The position numbers were made by a program, and so were the translations under genes. Under the pieces are notes generated by a model. It saw nothing but the letters and a program-made list of their open reading frames with translations, did not search any database and was not told the DNA's origin. This document shows positions 41,475-50,262 of a stretch of DNA of 64,000 bases, in pieces; position 1 is the first letter of the stretch; each line of letters begins with the position of its first letter. The DNA is from Candidatus Methanosuratincola subterraneus (GTDB lineage: Archaea > Thermoproteota > Methanomethylicia > Methanomethylicales > Methanomethylicaceae), in the NCBI GenBank assembly GCA_004028775.1, contig RXGA01000002.1:124001-188000 (forward strand). The letters are read 5' to 3'.

Positions 41475-43097
41475 ATGGAATCCGAAGAGGAAAGAGCACG
41501 GGAGGAGAGGGCCGCAAGGAGAATCATAGAGCAGCTCAAGGAGAGAGAAGCAGGCAAGGAGATGCTAGCCCGTTTGAAGTACAAGGTCTGCAAAGAGGAA
41601 GGGCTCACAAAGGTTCTGAAGGATCATGAGGTTGCGAGGCACCTGAGGGGTGACGAGGGCTGGCTGCGCGAATTCCTCAGGGGCAAGAGGGTAAGGGGGG
41701 CCTCAGGGATTTACACAGTCGCCGTGATGACCAAGCCCTTGAAGTGCCCTAAGGAGAGGCCGTGCCTCTACTGTCCTGGCGGGGTCGAATCAGGAACCCC
41801 GCAGAGCTATCTCGGCAAGGAGCCAGCACTCATGCGTGGCCTCCAGACGGGCTTTGATCCATACCTCCAGGTCAAGTATAGGATAGACCAGTACGTGGCG
41901 ATCGGGCATACGCCCTCGAAGATCCACCTGATCATAATGGGAGGGACTTTTCCCGCGGCTGATCTCGAGTACCAAGAGTGGTTCATGACCAGGTGCTTCC
42001 AGGCGTTGAATGATTTCCCCGAGGTGAAGGGCTGGAGGTGGCAGTACCTGGACAGGGCAATGGAGGAGAACGAGCTCGCCAGGGTCAGGTGCACAGGCAT
42101 CACCCTCGAGACGAGGCCGGACTGGGCTGGCGAGAGGCAGACAGACAGGATGATAAGGCTTGGCGCGACCCTAGTGGAGATGGGAGTCCAGGCACTGGAC
42201 GACAGGGTCCTTTTGCTTGTTAACAGGGGGCACACCGTTGAGGATGTGATCTCGGCGACTAGGACCCTGAGGGATTCGGGGCTGAAGGTCGGTTACCACA
42301 TGATGCCGGGACTGCCAGGGAGGTGCGCAGATGACGATCTTGAGGACCTGGCAAGGATCTTCGAGGATCCGGATTTCAGGCCAGACTACCTAAAGATCTA
42401 CCCCACGCTCGTGATCGGAGGGACTGGGCTCTTCGAGCTCTGGAAGGATGGGAAATACAGGGCTATGGGGATTGAAGAGGCTGCCGAATTGATAAAGAGG
42501 GCTTCCGAGCACTTCCCCGAATGGGTCAGGGTTGCGAGGATCCAGAGGGATGTCCCAGCAGAGATAATTGTCGACGGGGTCAAGGCGAGCAACCTGCGGG
42601 AGCTCGTGGAGGAGAGGCTCTCCCGGGAGGGCAGCAGGTGCAGGTGCATCAGGTGTCGGGAAATAGGTCTGGCGGAGGCAAGGGGGCTCAAGTTGCCCAA
42701 CCCTGACCCGAAGATCAGATCCACGGCATACGAAGCAGGAGGAGGGCAAGAGGAGTTCATATCAGTAGTAGACGGGAAGAGCGATCTCCTGATAGGCTTC
42801 CTGAGGCTCAGGGTGCCCTCCGAACGGGCGCACAGGGAGGAGGTGAAGGGCGCAGCCATCATCAGGGAGCTCCATGTCTATGGGAAGCAGATACCAGTCG
42901 GAAAGAGGGATGAGGGAGGCTTCCAGCACCACGGGTTGGGGACAGAGCTTCTTAAGAGGGCAGAGGAGATCGCATCGGAGAAGTATGACCGCAAGAAGAT
43001 CGTCGTCCTACCCGGTGCAGGCGTGAGGGAGTATTACCGGAAGAGGGGCTATTCAAAGATCAGGTCTTCCCCGTTCATGGCGAAGGATCTGCATTAG
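41475..43097 (+). CDS. elp3: Elp3-type tRNA uridine(34) acetyltransferase/carboxymethyl synthase
   Basis: A 540-residue Elp3. Residues 80-330 form the radical SAM domain with Cys91, Cys97 and Cys100 (CPKERPCLYCPGG) and RPDWAGERQTDRM; residues 400-540 the GNAT domain with GLGTELLKRAEEIA and LPGAGVREYYRKRGY. It uses acetyl-CoA and SAM to attach carboxymethyl to wobble uridines. Archaeal Elp3 works without the other Elongator subunits. ATG 41475 is preferred over the overlapping TTG 41466. Length is standard. Its stop overlaps the convergent gene by 4 bases. Confidence 0.95.
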   Translation: MESEEERAREERAARRIIEQLKEREAGKEMLARLKYKVCKEEGLTKVLKDHEVARHLRGDEGWLREFLRGKRVRGASGIYTVAVMTKPLKCPKERPCLYCPGGVESGTPQSYLGKEPALMRGLQTGFDPYLQVKYRIDQYVAIGHTPSKIHLIIMGGTFPAADLEYQEWFMTRCFQALNDFPEVKGWRWQYLDRAMEENELARVRCTGITLETRPDWAGERQTDRMIRLGATLVEMGVQALDDRVLLLVNRGHTVEDVISATRTLRDSGLKVGYHMMPGLPGRCADDDLEDLARIFEDPDFRPDYLKIYPTLVIGGTGLFELWKDGKYRAMGIEEAAELIKRASEHFPEWVRVARIQRDVPAEIIVDGVKASNLRELVEERLSREGSRCRCIRCREIGLAEARGLKLPNPDPKIRSTAYEAGGGQEEFISVVDGKSDLLIGFLRLRVPSERAHREEVKGAAIIRELHVYGKQIPVGKRDEGGFQHHGLGTELLKRAEEIASEKYDRKKIVVLPGAGVREYYRKRGYSKIRSSPFMAKDLH

Positions 43098-44146
43098 CCT
43101 GAGAATGAAGGGTGGCTTTCCCTGATCGCCGACATGACAGACTCTGCCTTGCGCAACACTGAGGGGAGCGACGTCGAGGGTTTGGTCCCGCAGATTGGGG
43201 GTTTTCCGGAGAGAGCCATGTACTCGCCTGCCCAGCACTCCGCCACAGCCCCAGGGTTGTAGCCTCCCCCGCCTACCAGGACGAGCCGCCCCAAGCATGC
43301 CCTGTGCGCGATCTCGTGCAGCATCTCGATAACCCTAAGATACCCGCACTGGGTGAATGAAAGACCGGCGAGGGGGTCCCCCTTCAGGCCGTCAGCGCCG
43401 CACTGCACAATAAAGAAGTCAGGCCTCGCCTGCTCGAGGAAGGGCACCACGAGATCGCCGAACATGGAGACGAGCACGTCGTCGGCGGATCCTGGAGGGA
43501 GGGGAAGGTTGAGCTTGGTCCCCTTGGCTTCGCCAGATCCCGCCTCGAGGTAGCTGCCCGTCCCAGGGAAGAGGGTCCTCCCATCCTGGTGCACATCGAC
43601 ACAGATCACGCCCGGGTCGGAGTAGAATCCGTACATCACCCCGTCCCCATGGTGCGCATCAAGGTCTAAGTAGGCTACCTTATTGAAGCGCCTCCTCAGC
43701 AATGCCAATGCGACAGCGCAGTCATTCATTATGCAGAATCCAGAGGCATTACGCCTGCCGGCATGATGGAGACCGCCTGCGAAGCTCGCCGCGTGGGCAT
43801 ATTTCCCACTTAGGACGAGTTCGACCGCACGCAAGGTGGCACCAACCACATTCAAGGAAGCCTCGTAGCATCCTTTGAACGCGGGCGTGTCTCCCCCGTC
43901 TAGCAACCCTGCGCCTGCGGTCGAAAAGCGCTTGACAAGATCAAGGTACCCAGGATCGTGGAAAAGCTCGGCTTCTGCACGCGTGGCGCTCCTTGCAGGT
44001 TCAATTTGAAGCTCCTGGAATGAATCCGCAAGGCGATCCATTGCCATCCTGACCCTCGTGATCTTGAAGGGATGTCCGCTCCCGAAATCATACTTCAGCA
44101 CAGAATCATCGTACACGAAGGCAGCAGAGCCTACCAATTTGACCAC
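43094..44146 (-). CDS. Histone deacetylase-family/AcuC-like deacetylase
   Basis: A 350-residue zinc deacetylase of the HDAC/AcuC/AphA superfamily. Motifs include GGLHHAGRRNASGFCIMND (tandem His), YLDLDAHHGDG (Asp-His metal site) and GGGGYNPG. It removes acetyl groups from proteins or small amines such as acetylpolyamines. The start is GTG 44146. Convergent with elp3. Whether it acts on chromatin proteins or on a metabolite cannot be told from sequence. Confidence 0.88.
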   Translation of the reverse strand: MVKLVGSAAFVYDDSVLKYDFGSGHPFKITRVRMAMDRLADSFQELQIEPARSATRAEAELFHDPGYLDLVKRFSTAGAGLLDGGDTPAFKGCYEASLNVVGATLRAVELVLSGKYAHAASFAGGLHHAGRRNASGFCIMNDCAVALALLRRRFNKVAYLDLDAHHGDGVMYGFYSDPGVICVDVHQDGRTLFPGTGSYLEAGSGEAKGTKLNLPLPPGSADDVLVSMFGDLVVPFLEQARPDFFIVQCGADGLKGDPLAGLSFTQCGYLRVIEMLHEIAHRACLGRLVLVGGGGYNPGAVAECWAGEYMALSGKPPICGTKPSTSLPSVLRKAESVMSAIRESHPSFSG

Positions 44147-44311
44147 TGGTCTTTTTGGCAGAGTCTGCTTATTAGGATAATTCTTGCTTCCGTGATCGAA
44201 AGTCCCTTGTACGAGACTGCAAATTTGCCGGGTGGGCTTGATTGAAGGGTTTGCTTTTTTAATGGAAAATTATATATTTCGTCCTCATAAAGACTCATAA
44301 AGGTTCATTAA

Positions 44312-45838
44312 ATGTCTGATGAAGTTATTCCAGATGTATCATCAATAAGCTCGGGCTTCATCGCAGATCTCGTGAGCGCCGGCAAGATCGGGAAGGGGAT
44401 AACAATACCAGGGGCGGTCCTCAACGCCATAAGGAAGAGCTCGGAGAAGGGCGACCTGATTCCACTCGAGGAACTTGAGAAGCTCAAGAACTGCGCTGAT
44501 GGCGTAGGGGTCAAGGTCCAGGTCGAGAAATGGGAAAGGCTTGGCGAAGACCCGGACGAGTCTGTCTTGAGGCTCGCGATGGAGAAGGGCTACACAATAG
44601 TCACTTCAAATGAGAACCTAGCCAAGACGGCAGAGTCGGCGGGGCTAAGCGTAATCAAGGGGAGGACCCGCATCACTGGCGAGCCGCTTTTCCTCAAATT
44701 CTTTGACAAGGATACGATGTCGGTGCACCTCAAGGAAGGGATCCAACCCAGGGCAAAGGTGGGTAAGCCTGGCAGCTGGAAGCTCGTCGATATTGGGAAG
44801 GCGCCAATGAGCAAGACCGAACTTGAGAAGATAATCCAAGACATCCATGAAAGGGCCGAGGCTGGAGAGGGGTTCCTAGAGGTCAAGAGGGAAGGATCGC
44901 ACATACTGATGGTGAAGGACAGCAGGGTGATAGTCACTTTCCCGCCGTTCTCCGACAGGCTCGAGGTCACGATAACCAAGAAGGTTGCCGAGCTCGAGAT
45001 CGAGGACTACGACCTCCCTGAGAAGCTCCTGAACAGGTTCAAGGAAAGGGCAGAGGGGATACTGATCTCGGGTGCTCCGGGCATGGGGAAGACGACCTTC
45101 GCCCAAGCGCTAGCAAAATTCTACCTAAGGGAGAACAAGATCATTAAGACAATCGAGTCCCCCCGGGATCTGAGCCTGCCGAAGCTGGCTACAGAGTACT
45201 CGAAGACCCACTCTTCTTCAGAGGAGCTTCATGATGTCCTCCTCTTGAGCAGACCGGACTATACTTTCTTCGATGAGATGAGGGACACTGAGGACTTTAA
45301 GATCTTTACCGACCTCAGGCTCGCAGGCGTGGGGATGGTCGGCGTAATCCATGCCACGTCCCCGATCGACTCGATCCAGAGATTCATCGGGAGGGTCGAG
45401 CTCGGCGTGATACCGTCTGTGATCGACACAGTCATATTCATCAACAACGGCAATGTCGAGAAGGTGTACGACCTTGAGACCAGCGTGAAGATACCGCACG
45501 GACTGACCGAGTCGGACCTGACCCGCCCTGTCGTCCTCGTCAGGAACTTCCTCGACGGGGAGGTCGAATACGAACTGTATGTATTCGGGGAGAGGACCTT
45601 TGTCGTTCCGGTAAAACGACGCGAGGCGAGGGGCGCGCAGTCAATCAAGCCGATAATCAGCCGGATTTTGGGCAAGTACATCGACATGGAAGAGGTGGAG
45701 ATAGAGACAGGGGAAGGCGAGGTGAGGGTCATCGTCCCTCCTGAGAGGATTTCGATGGTAGCCAGAAGGACCAGGAAGAAACTCCAGAAGATCGAGGAGA
45801 AGCTGGGCACCAAGATCGTTCTGAAGCCAAGGTACTGA
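44312..45838 (+). CDS. PIN-domain/PilT-like ATPase with C-terminal KH domain
   Basis: A 508-residue archaeal ATPase of the PIN-PilT-KH type. Residues 1-120 are a PIN-like nuclease domain (IPDVSSISSGF, LAMEKGYTIVTSNENLA); Walker A is GAPGMGKTTF (254-263); FFDEMRDTED is the Walker B region and VIHATSPIDS a sensor element. Residues about 435-508 look like a KH RNA-binding domain. The combination suggests RNA-directed activity. ATG 44312 follows a TATA-like TTATATAT at 44269-44277. Next gene starts 13 bases after its stop. Confidence 0.85.
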   Translation: MSDEVIPDVSSISSGFIADLVSAGKIGKGITIPGAVLNAIRKSSEKGDLIPLEELEKLKNCADGVGVKVQVEKWERLGEDPDESVLRLAMEKGYTIVTSNENLAKTAESAGLSVIKGRTRITGEPLFLKFFDKDTMSVHLKEGIQPRAKVGKPGSWKLVDIGKAPMSKTELEKIIQDIHERAEAGEGFLEVKREGSHILMVKDSRVIVTFPPFSDRLEVTITKKVAELEIEDYDLPEKLLNRFKERAEGILISGAPGMGKTTFAQALAKFYLRENKIIKTIESPRDLSLPKLATEYSKTHSSSEELHDVLLLSRPDYTFFDEMRDTEDFKIFTDLRLAGVGMVGVIHATSPIDSIQRFIGRVELGVIPSVIDTVIFINNGNVEKVYDLETSVKIPHGLTESDLTRPVVLVRNFLDGEVEYELYVFGERTFVVPVKRREARGAQSIKPIISRILGKYIDMEEVEIETGEGEVRVIVPPERISMVARRTRKKLQKIEEKLGTKIVLKPRY

Positions 45839-45851
45839 GGCGGGATATGCC

Positions 45852-46694
45852 TTGAGGAGGAGCGCTGTCCTTGAGGCGGTAGAGGGGCTCGTTGGAAGCG
45901 AGGAACTGCACAAGGCCCTAAAGGGAGTAGACATCATAGGCAGGATTGCAGTGATCAAGATACCGAGGGAGTGGGAAGGGATCAGGCACGAGATCGGGGA
46001 GAGGATCCTCGCCAAGATCGGCGTGGACTCGGTCTATATGCAGACCGCGCCATCTAGGCAAGGGGACAGAGTCAGAGGGTTGGAGTGGCTGGCAGGGAAG
46101 AGGTCTACTGAGACGATCTATTCAGAGCATGGTTGCAAATTTTTGGTGGATATTGGGAAGGTCTACTTCTCGCCGAGGCTCTCTAACGAGAGGAGGAGGG
46201 TTGCAGATCTCGTGGTTAATGGAGAGACAGTCGTGAACATGTTCGCTGGGGTAGGCACCTTCTCGATAATCATCGCGAAGTCCAAAGGGGCGAGGGTCTT
46301 CTCGATTGACAACAATCCGAAAGCTTTCGAACTCATGATTGAGAATGTGGCAATGAACAGGCTCAACGGGAGGGTCATACCCATACTGGCAGACGCCAAG
46401 GAGGCGGCTTCTGAGCTGGACCGCAGCGCAGACAGGGTGCTGATGCCCTTGCCGGAGCTTGCCGAGGCCTATCTTGGGGAAGCAGTGAGAATGCTCAGCG
46501 GCAAGGGTTGGATCCATGTCTACACTCACGAGATGGGCGGAAGCAAGGCCGAGGCTATGGAGAGGGCAAAGACCAAAATCCTCAAGTCCGCGGAGATGTT
46601 CTGCGAAACGACACGATGCGAAGGCAAGGTTGTCAGGAGCATAGGGAGGAGAAGCTACCAAGTTGTGCTTGATATGCAGGTGATACCGCATTGA
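45852..46694 (+). CDS. tRNA (guanine37-N1)-methyltransferase, Trm5/Taw22 family
   Basis: A 280-residue SAM methyltransferase of the Trm5 family. The N-terminal region has the family pattern (IIGRIAVIKIPREWEGIRHEIGE, FLVDIGKVYFSPRLSNER) and the Rossmann domain has VVNMFAGVGTFSIIIA and FSIDNNPKA; MPLPELAEAYLGEA is the catalytic loop. It makes m1G37, needed for frame maintenance and, in archaea, wyosine. It is shorter at the N-terminus than Trm5b, so it may be the Trm5a/c (Taw21/22) kind. TTG 45852 has GAGGCGGG upstream. Confidence 0.85.
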   Translation: MRRSAVLEAVEGLVGSEELHKALKGVDIIGRIAVIKIPREWEGIRHEIGERILAKIGVDSVYMQTAPSRQGDRVRGLEWLAGKRSTETIYSEHGCKFLVDIGKVYFSPRLSNERRRVADLVVNGETVVNMFAGVGTFSIIIAKSKGARVFSIDNNPKAFELMIENVAMNRLNGRVIPILADAKEAASELDRSADRVLMPLPELAEAYLGEAVRMLSGKGWIHVYTHEMGGSKAEAMERAKTKILKSAEMFCETTRCEGKVVRSIGRRSYQVVLDMQVIPH

Positions 46695-47503
46695 GCTGCA
46701 GATACGATTCTCTGGGCGGCAAGCTGAGGGGGCTCGAGCGTTGGTTCTCCGATAAGGATGGTGCAGCGGTGGCATTCTCAGGGGGTGTGGACAGCACCTT
46801 GGTCGCTGCTGTAGCGGCAAGGATTCTTGGCAACAGGGCAATCGCGATCACGTTGATTACCGAGTTCATAGGCGATTCGGATATCGAGAGGGCTAAGAGG
46901 AGCGCAAGGGAGGCAGGCATAAGGCATGAGATAATAGAGCTGAGTCTTCCTGAGGAAGTGCTGGGGAACCCGCAGGACAGGTGCTACCTCTGCAAGTACG
47001 CCATGATGAAGGAGATAAGGGATGCAGCGGAGAGGCGGGAGGTGGGGCTGGTCATCGACGGCACGAACACTGACGACGTCAGATCGGCACGTCCGGGGAT
47101 CAAGGCACTCAGAGAATTGGGCATAAGGAGCCCGCTCGCAGAGGTCGGGATCAGCAAAAAGGAGTCTTACGAAATCGCCGCATTGATCGGACTGAGCGTG
47201 GAAGAATCTTCCAATTCATGCCTTGCGACGAGGTTTCCCTTCGGGCACCGCTTTACAAGGGAAGAAGGGAAGATGGTCGAGAGGGGCGAGCAGTTCCTCA
47301 GGAGCAGGGGCTTCAGGACGGTGAGGGTCAGGGTAACCGATCTTTCGGCCAAGATCGAAGTCGATCCTGCGGAGATAGGCAAGGCAATCGACAGGGGTCT
47401 GAGGGAGGAGATTGTGAAAGAGTTCAAGAACATAGGTTTCAGGAGCGTGAGCATTGACCTGGAAGGGTACAGACCTGGGAGCATGGAGTACCTCGGAAGC
47501 TGA
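46691..47503 (+). CDS. LarE-like ATP-dependent sacrificial sulfur transferase
   Basis: A 270-residue PP-loop ATPase matching LarE: AFSGGVDSTLVA at residue 28, GNPQDRCYLCKYAMM, DGTNTDDVRSARPGIKA, and SNSCLATRFPFG. LarE donates sulfur to the nickel pincer cofactor of lactate racemase; relatives do other thiolations. No larB, larC or larA is nearby, so the true role may differ. TTG 46691 overlaps the Trm5 stop by 4 bases, indicating coupling to the tRNA methyltransferase. Confidence 0.82.
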   Translation: MSCRYDSLGGKLRGLERWFSDKDGAAVAFSGGVDSTLVAAVAARILGNRAIAITLITEFIGDSDIERAKRSAREAGIRHEIIELSLPEEVLGNPQDRCYLCKYAMMKEIRDAAERREVGLVIDGTNTDDVRSARPGIKALRELGIRSPLAEVGISKKESYEIAALIGLSVEESSNSCLATRFPFGHRFTREEGKMVERGEQFLRSRGFRTVRVRVTDLSAKIEVDPAEIGKAIDRGLREEIVKEFKNIGFRSVSIDLEGYRPGSMEYLGS

Positions 47504-47565
47504 AGCTTCCGAAAATGGGGGTTCTGGAAGGGGCTGAGTTGCGCCCACTGTGAATGCAATTCGAT

Positions 47566-48669
47566 CTAATATTGGTCTATGTCCAGTCCATTCTCTTTCC
47601 AATTGAATCTCAGCCGCTTCCTCCCAGCGTGGACGCCCTTCTGCAGGATGTAACCGACTATGAGGGGGAGGCCAATTGTGGACTCAGTATAGACTGTTGC
47701 GCGCGTTGCCTTGGCTGAAACTTTGCCCCAGGACTTCGCCTCGTCGAGGGTACTGCCAGTGAGCCCTCCCCAGTGGGGGGCATCGGCGGTAATCTGGAAG
47801 GCGTAAGAGTGCCCGCGCGTGTAGTCCAGCATCACTGCGGCATCGTTGATGTAGTTCTTCGGGACGCCGCCCCCCACGTAAATGGATCCGGTCTTCTTTG
47901 ACTTTAGCACGATCTGGGCGATCTCAAAGTTATCCTGCATTACATCTAAAACGAATGTCTCGGCACCGTTTTTCTTTGCCCACCTGTAGTAGCCCGCCAA
48001 GCCTATTCCTATCGAGCTGTCAGCAATCGCGGGGCAGAAGACCGGGACTCCGTACTTGTAGGCATTGTAAAGTATAGAGTCGTCATCCTTTGTCGTGGAT
48101 CCCAAGGCTTGGAGAAACTCCCTAGTCGAGTAGCGCCTTGGCTCGAGGGTGGTGCAGAACTCGGATATGGCATCGTCGCATTTGACGAAGCCAATCTCAT
48201 CGACATAGGCGTCGTATATCCTGTCGATGTAAAGATCATGCAGGGCATAATCGTCAGCGTTTGGGGTACCCTTGTAATGCCTGTATCCCATTGCAGTATA
48301 GTAGTCCTGGTAAAGGATGGCGCCAGTGGAGACAATCACATCGACTATGCCCTTCTTAATCATCGTGCTGAGGACTTTACGTAGACCTCCGGCTATGAGC
48401 GCCCCAGATAGCCCGATCATCACAGTCGGGCGATCCGGATCCGTCAGCATGTTCTCGTAGACCATAGCACATTCGGCAAGACTCCTAGACTGGATCCCGC
48501 AATCCTTCCATGACTCGACGAGATCCTTTATTGTAACCGCTTTCTCAAGGTCGACTGGCTCCACGGGCTGGCTGAGCAGGGCTTTCCTTTCGGCTATGAC
48601 CTCAGGGGTCAGGCGGATTTCTTCTTTTTTCTTGCTAAAGAACTTGAAATTTGTCTCCAACCCAGGCAC
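47566..48669 (-). CDS. dys: Deoxyhypusine synthase
   Basis: A 367-residue NAD-dependent enzyme transferring the aminobutyl group of spermidine to a lysine of initiation factor aIF5A. Visible are IVSTGAILYQDYY, VFCPAIADSSIG, IYVGGGVPKNYIND (NAD site) and the catalytic lysine in DEAKSWGKVSAKA. Length fits archaeal forms. The start is GTG 48669. A homospermidine-synthase-like activity is known for some relatives and cannot be ruled out, but the lysine motif supports deoxyhypusine synthesis. Confidence 0.92.
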   Translation of the reverse strand: MPGLETNFKFFSKKKEEIRLTPEVIAERKALLSQPVEPVDLEKAVTIKDLVESWKDCGIQSRSLAECAMVYENMLTDPDRPTVMIGLSGALIAGGLRKVLSTMIKKGIVDVIVSTGAILYQDYYTAMGYRHYKGTPNADDYALHDLYIDRIYDAYVDEIGFVKCDDAISEFCTTLEPRRYSTREFLQALGSTTKDDDSILYNAYKYGVPVFCPAIADSSIGIGLAGYYRWAKKNGAETFVLDVMQDNFEIAQIVLKSKKTGSIYVGGGVPKNYINDAAVMLDYTRGHSYAFQITADAPHWGGLTGSTLDEAKSWGKVSAKATRATVYTESTIGLPLIVGYILQKGVHAGRKRLRFNWKENGLDIDQY

Positions 48670-48810
48670 CTTCGATAAAAACCAAGAAGCCTAGGATTTA
48701 AATCTATGTATTGGCTCAGCTAAATCGGCAAGAATGCTTTTAAATACAAACGCCCGTGGACTGGAGGGCGCAGGCTTCCTTCAATAGGTTAAAAAATGGA
48801 AAAGAAAGAC

Positions 48811-49140
48811 TCACTCAGGCACTTCCACAATTATGTCCTCGCCCTCGACACGGACAGGGTAGGTTTTGAGTGGCGGAATCTTATCCAAGGAATAACCGTC
48901 AGGGAGCTTCACGACCTCTCCGGTAGTCACGTTGAAGGCGGCCCAATGCATGTCGCACCAGATCGTGCTGCCCTGGAGGCGCCCTGTGAAGAGAGGGTTA
49001 TTCAGGTGGCTGCAGACAGATTGCGTTGCGTAGAACTTGCCATCAACATTCGATATCAGTACCCTGGTTTTGGAGGCTTTGATGCTCTTCTTAGTTCCTG
49101 GAGGGATTTCAGAGACTTTAGCGACCCTTACTTCTGGCAA
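48811..49140 (-). CDS. Rieske-type [2Fe-2S] ferredoxin
   Basis: A 109-residue soluble Rieske protein. The cluster ligands are visible as VCSHLN (Cys-x-His) and WCDMHWAAF (Cys-x2-His), with TTGEVVKLPDG following as in bacterial NirD-like and dioxygenase ferredoxins. There is no membrane anchor, so it is cytoplasmic. It probably shuttles electrons for an oxygenase or reductase not visible here. It stands alone between deoxyhypusine synthase and the threonine genes. Confidence 0.9.
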   Translation of the reverse strand: MPEVRVAKVSEIPPGTKKSIKASKTRVLISNVDGKFYATQSVCSHLNNPLFTGRLQGSTIWCDMHWAAFNVTTGEVVKLPDGYSLDKIPPLKTYPVRVEGEDIIVEVPE

Positions 49141-49323
49141 AGAATTTCACCGATCAATTATCGATAGCAGGTCCTAATATGAGTTTCGTGAATAATAAAA
49201 ATAATTTAAGGAATCCTTACGCTGCGATCCTAATGTTGTCAAAAAACAATCAATTCCCATAGCACAAGAATGGCTAACCCTTAATTACCAGGAAAAACTA
49301 ATCTGGAGAGGAGGTTTTGGCTT

Positions 49324-50262
49324 GTGAAAACCGTCGAGGTATCTGCCCCTGCCACGATAGCAAATCTTGGGCCTGGTTACGATCTAATGGGGATGGCATT
49401 GGATAGCCCGAGGGATTCGCTTCGGGCCAGCCTAGTAAAGTCTGCCAGTGACGAGATAGAAGTCGAGGGGATAGGCGGGGACACGATATCAGCAGAGCCA
49501 GACCAGAACTCTTCCATTGTGGCGGCAAGAGCAGTCCTGAGAAGGGCGGGTGTGGCTGGTTATGGACTCAAGATGATCCTTAAAAAAGGGGTTCCTCCCA
49601 GGATGGGTATGGGCAGTTCGGGAGCTTCGTCTGCAGCTGGCGCTTTCGCTGCAAATTTCCTTATTGGAAGCCCGCTGAGCGAGATTGAAGTTCTCGAATG
49701 CGCGATGGAGGGGGAGAGGGCGGCATGCGGTTCAGCGCATGCGGACAATGTAGCGCCGTCACTTCTCGGAGGGATAATTGCGATCCTCCGCTACAATCCG
49801 GTCAAGGTTATGAAGCTCCGCCCGCTAACGGGCGTTGAGGTTGTGGAGGTGGCACCGGAGGTGGAGATCGCCCAGGAAAAAACGAGGCTCGCGAGGGAAG
49901 TCCTTCCGGCATCAGTGATGCTGGGGACGGTTGTCTCGCAGATGAGTTCCTTTGCCCTCCTTTTGATGGGGATCATGAACAACGACCCGAAAATGGCTGG
50001 GGAGGGAATTTCAGGCGACCGGATAGTCGAGCCCGCAAGGGCCAAGCTCATCCCCGGCTTTTCGGAAGTTAAGAAGGCGGCATTGGGGGCTGGGGCATAC
50101 GGCTGCAGCATAAGCGGCGCAGGCCCTTCGGTCTTCGCAATTGCCCCACAGGGCATGGGGGCTCAGATCGGCGAGAGGATGGTAGACCAATTCAGCGAGG
50201 CAGGCGTTAGGTCCAAATTCTCGATCCACAGGATTAGTGAAGAGGGTGCAAAGTTTGTCTGA
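49324..50262 (+). CDS. thrB: Homoserine kinase
   Basis: A 312-residue GHMP kinase phosphorylating homoserine. Motifs are VSAPATIANLGPGYDLMG, the phosphate loop PPRMGMGSSGASSAAGAF, and C-terminal GCSISGAGPSVFAI. The start is GTG 49324 with GGAGG ten bases upstream. Its stop overlaps the start of threonine synthase, so the two form the usual threonine pair. Confidence 0.94.
   Translation: MKTVEVSAPATIANLGPGYDLMGMALDSPRDSLRASLVKSASDEIEVEGIGGDTISAEPDQNSSIVAARAVLRRAGVAGYGLKMILKKGVPPRMGMGSSGASSAAGAFAANFLIGSPLSEIEVLECAMEGERAACGSAHADNVAPSLLGGIIAILRYNPVKVMKLRPLTGVEVVEVAPEVEIAQEKTRLAREVLPASVMLGTVVSQMSSFALLLMGIMNNDPKMAGEGISGDRIVEPARAKLIPGFSEVKKAALGAGAYGCSISGAGPSVFAIAPQGMGAQIGERMVDQFSEAGVRSKFSIHRISEEGAKFV

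Noticed and set aside
48670-48810. Hairpin-forming GCCC/GGGC sequence near 48751-48768 as a small RNA
   Set aside because: Only four base pairs and no conserved box elements; too weak to call.
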